A DNA stretch of 45,496 nucleotides from Acidobacteriaceae bacterium. GTDB lineage: Bacteria > Acidobacteriota > Terriglobia > Terriglobales > Acidobacteriaceae. Both the position numbers and the translations under genes were made by a program. The notes beneath the pieces were generated by a model. That model did not search any database, was not told the origin of the DNA, and worked only from the letters and a program-made list of their open reading frames with translations. The first letter of the stretch is position 1, and every line of letters begins with the position of its first letter. Shown in pieces: positions 41,850 to 45,496 of this stretch. The DNA lies in contig PMHV01000069.1 of the NCBI GenBank assembly GCA_003156805.1, positions 28,301-73,796 on the forward strand. Reading direction: 5' to 3'.

Positions 41850-43325
41850 TTGCCGCAACCCAACCACGCCGACTCGCTGAAAACAATCTCTCCTGTCTCC
41901 TCCGGCCAGTCCGTCGCCGAGGCCGAAGATGCCAGGCCCAAGCGCGTGCTCGGATTCCGCGACTTGCTGCTGTTTTACGTCGTCACCGGCATCAGCCTGC
42001 GCTGGATCGCAACGGCCGCGGCTGCTGGCCCGAGTTCTGTCGTCATCTGGGCCGGCGCGTGGCTGTGCTTTTACCTGCCGCTGGCCCTATCGGTGCTCGA
42101 GCTTTCCTCGCGTTTCCCCAACGAAGGCGGCCTCTACGTGTGGAGCAAGCGGGCGTTCGGCGACTTCTCCGGCTTCATGTCGGCCTGGACCTATTGGACC
42201 AGCAACCTTCCCTACTTCCCTGCCGTGCTCTACTTCGCCGCCGGCAACATTCTCTTTATCCGCCAGAGCGCATGGGCGCATCTCTCGAACAACGCTACTT
42301 TTTATATCGTCTTTTCTCTGCTAACCCTCAGCGCTGCCACTCTGATGAACATTGTCGGACTCGATGTCGGCAAGTGGTTGCATAACGTTGGCGCGCTGGC
42401 CATGTGGATTCCGGCGGGCATTGTCATTGTGATGGGGCTGATCGCGTGGCACCGTTTCGGCTCGGCCACCTCGTTCACCGTGCATTCGATGACCCCAAGC
42501 ACGCACTTGAACGATCTCATCTTCTGGTCCGTACTGACTTTCGCTTTCGGAGGATGCGAAACTGCGTCGTTCATGGGAGAAGAAATCAAGAACGCGCGGC
42601 GCACAATCCCGTTCGCTCTGCTGCTCGGCGGCGTGACCGTGGCCATCTGCTACGTGCTGGGTACGGTGTGCGTGCTGCTGGCCTTGCCTTCTTCCGAGGT
42701 CTCGGGTCTTCAGGGTCTGGTGCAGGCCGTCGCGAAAACCGCGTCCCGCGTGGGTTTTCCGGGAGTTCTTCCCGTCGCAGCGTTCTTGATCGCGCTCAGC
42801 AACATTGGCGCCGCGGGAGCTTATTTAGCCGCGGTCGCGCGTCTTCCCTTCGTGGCCGGCATCGACCGTTTTCTGCCCGCGTCGTTCGGCAAGCTTCATC
42901 CGCGCTGGAAAACTCCATGGGTTGCGCTGCTCACCCAGTTTGCTCTAGGCGCGGTCTTCATATTCCTCGGACAAGCCGGCACCAGCGTCAAAGGCGCGTA
43001 TGACGTGCTGGTCAGCCTGGGCGTGATCGCCTATTTCATTCCCTACCTGTATCTTTTCGCCGCCATGATCAAGCTGCAGCACGAGCCCGCCGCACCAGAT
43101 GTAATCCGCGTTCCCGGAGGAACAACCGTAGCCAAATTGGTTGCTGCCGTTGGATTCCTCACCACCACGCTAACCATCGCGCTGTCGCTGATTCCCCACC
43201 CAGACGAACCCAACAAACCGTTAGCATTGCTAAAGATTGTGGGCGGAACTGCGGTTCTAGTGCTCATGGGCGCATGGACCTATGCAGCCGCAAAAAGAAA
43301 AACAGCGGCATCGCACAAGTCTTGA
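41850..43325 (+). CDS. APC superfamily amino-acid permease
   Basis: A 491-residue inner-membrane transporter with about 12 hydrophobic segments. The N-terminus GFRDLLLFYVVTGISLRWIA followed by GPSSVVIWAGAW, and the helix 3 region SRFPNEGGLYVWSKRAFGDFSGF, match APC amino-acid/polyamine permeases. The helix 6 region FWSVLTFAFGGCETASFMGEE carries the expected small-residue break and acidic residues. The start is a TTG at 41850; no in-frame ATG lies nearby upstream. It lies 185 nt after epsI, appears functionally separate from the EPS locus, and converges with the AI-2E family gene. The substrate cannot be assigned. Confidence 0.87.
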   Translation: MPQPNHADSLKTISPVSSGQSVAEAEDARPKRVLGFRDLLLFYVVTGISLRWIATAAAAGPSSVVIWAGAWLCFYLPLALSVLELSSRFPNEGGLYVWSKRAFGDFSGFMSAWTYWTSNLPYFPAVLYFAAGNILFIRQSAWAHLSNNATFYIVFSLLTLSAATLMNIVGLDVGKWLHNVGALAMWIPAGIVIVMGLIAWHRFGSATSFTVHSMTPSTHLNDLIFWSVLTFAFGGCETASFMGEEIKNARRTIPFALLLGGVTVAICYVLGTVCVLLALPSSEVSGLQGLVQAVAKTASRVGFPGVLPVAAFLIALSNIGAAGAYLAAVARLPFVAGIDRFLPASFGKLHPRWKTPWVALLTQFALGAVFIFLGQAGTSVKGAYDVLVSLGVIAYFIPYLYLFAAMIKLQHEPAAPDVIRVPGGTTVAKLVAAVGFLTTTLTIALSLIPHPDEPNKPLALLKIVGGTAVLVLMGAWTYAAAKRKTAASHKS

Positions 43326-43335
43326 ATCCGGATGT

Positions 43336-45219
43336 CTATTTCGCCGGAGATTGCGCTGAATCCAGAGCAGCGCGGGTAGTCGATTCGGACTTCAGAGTAG
43401 CGTTGCGCCATTCGCTGATCTGCTCGAGCGCCTGCGCCATAGAAGCCACCACCCGGTCGGGTCCGGCGCTTCCGAAACGTTCTTTAGCTTTCTCCAGGTC
43501 GCCCGCAAATCCCCAAATGCCGGCAAGAATCTTAATTTCGGGCAGATGAATGCGAATCCGCTGGCATAAGGCGCGCGATTGCGCAAACGCGAAAGGAGGA
43601 AGCGCGGAGATGCAGACGACGTCCTGGGGCTCGGGTGGGAGATGCGTCAATATTTCTTCGAACGGGGAGCCCACAGGCAGCGAAAGAACGCCGTGGCCTG
43701 CACGCTCCAGCAATTGGGCGAGCATGGAAGACGTGATCTCGTCGGCCTGATCGTTCGCCGCCAAACAAAAAATGCGAATCGCAGAAGGCCGTGGCTCCGC
43801 AGTGTTCTCAGGTAACTCGCGCCGTTCCGAAGACAACCAGAGCGACTTGAATCTTCTCGGCTTTGTTGGGTTCTCTTCCGGCCGGTAAACAGCCAACTCC
43901 GAGACGATTTCGCTCGCGCTCAGAAACAGAAACGATTCTCGCGTTTCGTCCAATGCTCCTTTGTGACGGTCCTGCTCGGCCAAAGTGAGAGCGGGAATCA
44001 GAACCGCGTCATACAGGCTCACCAAGGCGTGAGTTTTCAAAAAGCTATTCGCGATGGTTCGTGCATCTTCCTGGTCCAGAGCAAGCAGGCGCTGATAAAA
44101 CTGAGCCTCAACTGACAATGCTGTTTCATCGCCCAGCAGAACATGGAGGAACGACATTCGCGGAACATAGCGCCCCATCACAATCACGCACACCGTAAGC
44201 GGAACCGCCAGAACCAGTCCAGCCCATCCCCAAAGCATCGTCCAGAAAACAGTGGTCACCAACAACGCGAGGGAAGAAATTCCGGTGTGTGCGCCGTACA
44301 GCAAGGGTTCTACGATATTTCCTGCGATCAATTCGAGCACCGCGAAGAGCAGAACAACCAAAACCGGAGGGCCCCAGCCATTGAATACGGCGAGAGCCAG
44401 CAGGACGGGAAAAGCGGTAGCCGTCAACACGCCCGCGTACGGCACGATCCGCAGAAGGCCGGCGATCACTCCCCAAAGAATGGCGTTCGGAATACCAATC
44501 AAGTACAGGCCGAGGCCAAAACAAACACCATAGCAGGCATTTACCAGAAACTGCATCACCAGGTAGCGGCTGATGCGGCGAGCCGCGTCATCCAAAGCCA
44601 GCGTCATGGCGTTCAATTGCGCCACGCCCACCAGCCGCAGAAAGCGGTTGCGAAGGTCTTCCTGCTTGATCAGAATGAAAACGGTGAAGATCAGAACCAT
44701 GCCCGTTGTAGCCAGCGGTTTGAGAAGCGGACCCAGAACCTCGCGAGCATATTGCAAGCCATTGGCCGGAGCCGCGACCACCTGAACTGGCAAGGGACCA
44801 GCGGCCGGCGGAGTCGCCGGAGTTGGCTCCGGCTCCGAAATCTCCTTGCCGATTTCATTCACGCTCTCGGCCGCCCGGCCAAGAACACTGTCTGGCGCGG
44901 AATGAAGGGCTTCGATTTTATTGTGGATATTCAGACGATACTTGGGGAGGTCGTTCGCGACTTCCAGCAATTGGTTGGCAACCACCCAGCCCATGCCTCC
45001 GACGGCCGCGACTGAAATCAGCATGACCAGCGCGACCGCCGGCACTCGGCGCATGGAGAGCTTTTGCAACCACATCACCATCGGCGTCAACAGGAAGTTG
45101 AGCGTCAAGGCCAGCGCGAGAGGAATCAAGACCGGGCGCGCGAAATATAGAATCAGAACAACCCCGGCCAGAATCACCAAGGGGTTCAGCGCCGGCGAAT
45201 CCGGTCGGGAACGGCTCAT
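43336..45219 (-). CDS. AI-2E family transporter (PerM/TqsA type) with extra C-terminal cytoplasmic domain
   Basis: A 627-residue protein, clearly longer than the usual 350 or so residues. The first 370 residues are an AI-2E/PerM-type permease: paired helices at the start (LVILAGVVLILYFARPVLIPLALAL-like), a periplasmic section, then NAILWGVIAGLLRIVPYAG, NIVEPLLYGAHTGISSLALL and a GWAGLVLAVPLTVCVIVMG helix. After GRYVPRM a soluble region of about 250 residues follows. Its end (IRIFCLAANDQADEITSSML, LLERAGHGVLSLP, PQDVVCISALPPFAFAQ, IKILAGIWGF) has the alternating strand/helix order of B12-binding-like Rossmann domains but lacks the DxHxxG cobalamin motif. Family members export diverse small molecules or ions; the substrate here is unknown. 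Confidence 0.85.
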   Translation of the reverse strand: MSRSRPDSPALNPLVILAGVVLILYFARPVLIPLALALTLNFLLTPMVMWLQKLSMRRVPAVALVMLISVAAVGGMGWVVANQLLEVANDLPKYRLNIHNKIEALHSAPDSVLGRAAESVNEIGKEISEPEPTPATPPAAGPLPVQVVAAPANGLQYAREVLGPLLKPLATTGMVLIFTVFILIKQEDLRNRFLRLVGVAQLNAMTLALDDAARRISRYLVMQFLVNACYGVCFGLGLYLIGIPNAILWGVIAGLLRIVPYAGVLTATAFPVLLALAVFNGWGPPVLVVLLFAVLELIAGNIVEPLLYGAHTGISSLALLVTTVFWTMLWGWAGLVLAVPLTVCVIVMGRYVPRMSFLHVLLGDETALSVEAQFYQRLLALDQEDARTIANSFLKTHALVSLYDAVLIPALTLAEQDRHKGALDETRESFLFLSASEIVSELAVYRPEENPTKPRRFKSLWLSSERRELPENTAEPRPSAIRIFCLAANDQADEITSSMLAQLLERAGHGVLSLPVGSPFEEILTHLPPEPQDVVCISALPPFAFAQSRALCQRIRIHLPEIKILAGIWGFAGDLEKAKERFGSAGPDRVVASMAQALEQISEWRNATLKSESTTRAALDSAQSPAK

Positions 45220-45254
45220 ATGCTATGAAACAATACTCCAAAGTTGCGCCAGAT

Positions 45255-45281
45255 TCTAAGTTGGGGCCGACTCTAAGTTGG
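45255..45281. repeat. Short tandem direct repeat
   Basis: TCTAAGTTGG occurs at 45255-45264 and again at 45272-45281 (period 17 nt), upstream of the AI-2E family gene on its own strand. It may be a paired binding site for a regulator or a chance duplication. Confidence 0.25.
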
Positions 45282-45331
45282 ACAAGAGAATCGGGATTGA
45301 TCTGGCAGGAGGCCAGGCAGTCGAGACAGAC

Positions 45332-45496
45332 CTATACCGGCACAGCCGTCTTCCGCGGAGGATTAAAGAACGGCAGCGCGGTCACCTCCACATTCGTCTT
45401 CAGACGGATCGCTTCGATCGTGATCTCCATCTGCAACGTTGTACCGGGCTTCGACTGCTCGGTTTCCACACTCGCCAGCGCGATCATCTTCTTCAG
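45332..45496 (-). CDS. gcvT: C-terminus of a GcvT-type aminomethyltransferase, 5' part beyond the window
   Basis: The minus strand from the window edge is open for 54 codons to a TAG at 45332-45334. The translation includes KKMIALASVETEQSKPGTTL, then QMEITIEAIRLKTNVEVTAL and PFFNPPRK. This matches the end of glycine-cleavage T-proteins, where a beta-barrel ends in 'ALA..V......PGT.L.VEI.....A.VV.LPFY...'. The T-protein takes the aminomethyl group to tetrahydrofolate in glycine breakdown. Only the barrel end is visible, so a related folate-dependent protein of the same family is possible. This partial gene was too short to stand out and extends beyond the window. Confidence 0.75.
   Translation of the reverse strand: MKKMIALASVETEQSKPGTTLQMEITIEAIRLKTNVEVTALPFFNPPRKTAVPV

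Noticed and set aside
41618-42385. A 255-codon plus-strand frame overlapping the region between epsI and the permease
   Set aside because: It is rich in Arg, His and Pro, overlaps the well-supported APC permease in another frame, and shows no family motifs. It is a shadow frame of a GC-rich gene.

Overview
The window is bacterial chromosome, moderately GC-rich, with compact operons and no rRNA, tRNA, IS element or CRISPR array that I could see. The gene set suggests an Acidobacteriota (Terriglobia-like) genome. It has an exosortase/EpsI exopolysaccharide (EPS) locus, a fused Sat-CysC protein, and secreted Ig-like plus beta-helix proteins of a style common in that phylum. The taxonomic call is an inference from protein style, not from a marker gene.

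Layout. 1-3259 (+): a sulfate-activation operon (sat-cysC fusion cut by the window edge, a TauE/SafE permease, a CysQ-type phosphatase). 3381-12384: the first part of a glycan locus, with two separate 'APH-fold kinase + SAM methyltransferase' pairs on the plus strand, a heparinase II/III family protein on the minus strand between them, then a GT2 glycosyltransferase and a Wzx-type flippase. 12502-14400 (-): an AsnB-type amidotransferase. 14862-20217 (+): a five-gene operon of an AlgD-like GDP-mannose dehydrogenase, a GT4 glycosyltransferase, an ATP-grasp ligase, a PHP phosphoesterase and a NodB-type deacetylase. 20440-24668 (+): two paralogous secreted right-handed beta-helix proteins, one probably lipidated. 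24674-39527 (-): a twelve-gene operon. In transcription order it holds Wza-type export protein, outer-membrane barrel, Wzz-type chain-length protein, AAA ATPase, tyrosine autokinase, initiating polyprenyl-phosphate sugar transferase, GT2, O-antigen ligase/polymerase, methyltransferase, second AsnB, and two GT4 enzymes. 40094-41664 (+): exosortase and EpsI. 41850-43325 (+): an APC amino-acid permease. 43336-45219 (-): an AI-2E family transporter with a large extra C-terminal domain. 45332-45496 (-): the C-terminus of a GcvT-type aminomethyltransferase.

How it works together (inference). The initiating transferase loads a sugar phosphate on undecaprenyl phosphate and the glycosyltransferases extend it. 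AlgD supplies GDP-mannuronate, which the AsnB enzymes or the ATP-grasp enzyme may convert to amides. The flippase and the O-antigen ligase-like protein export and polymerise the repeat. The chain-length protein, autokinase and ATPase set length, and the Wza protein and barrel carry the polymer through the outer membrane. Heparinase-like and beta-helix proteins are candidates to trim or remodel a uronic-acid polymer. Exosortase/EpsI would process PEP-CTERM-type proteins, none of which is encoded in the window.

The points most worth following are the two kinase/methyltransferase pairs, the inferred amidated uronate polymer, a TATTTTCA-containing sequence present in four intergenic regions of the EPS locus, and the AI-2E transporter fused to a possible degenerate B12-binding-like domain.
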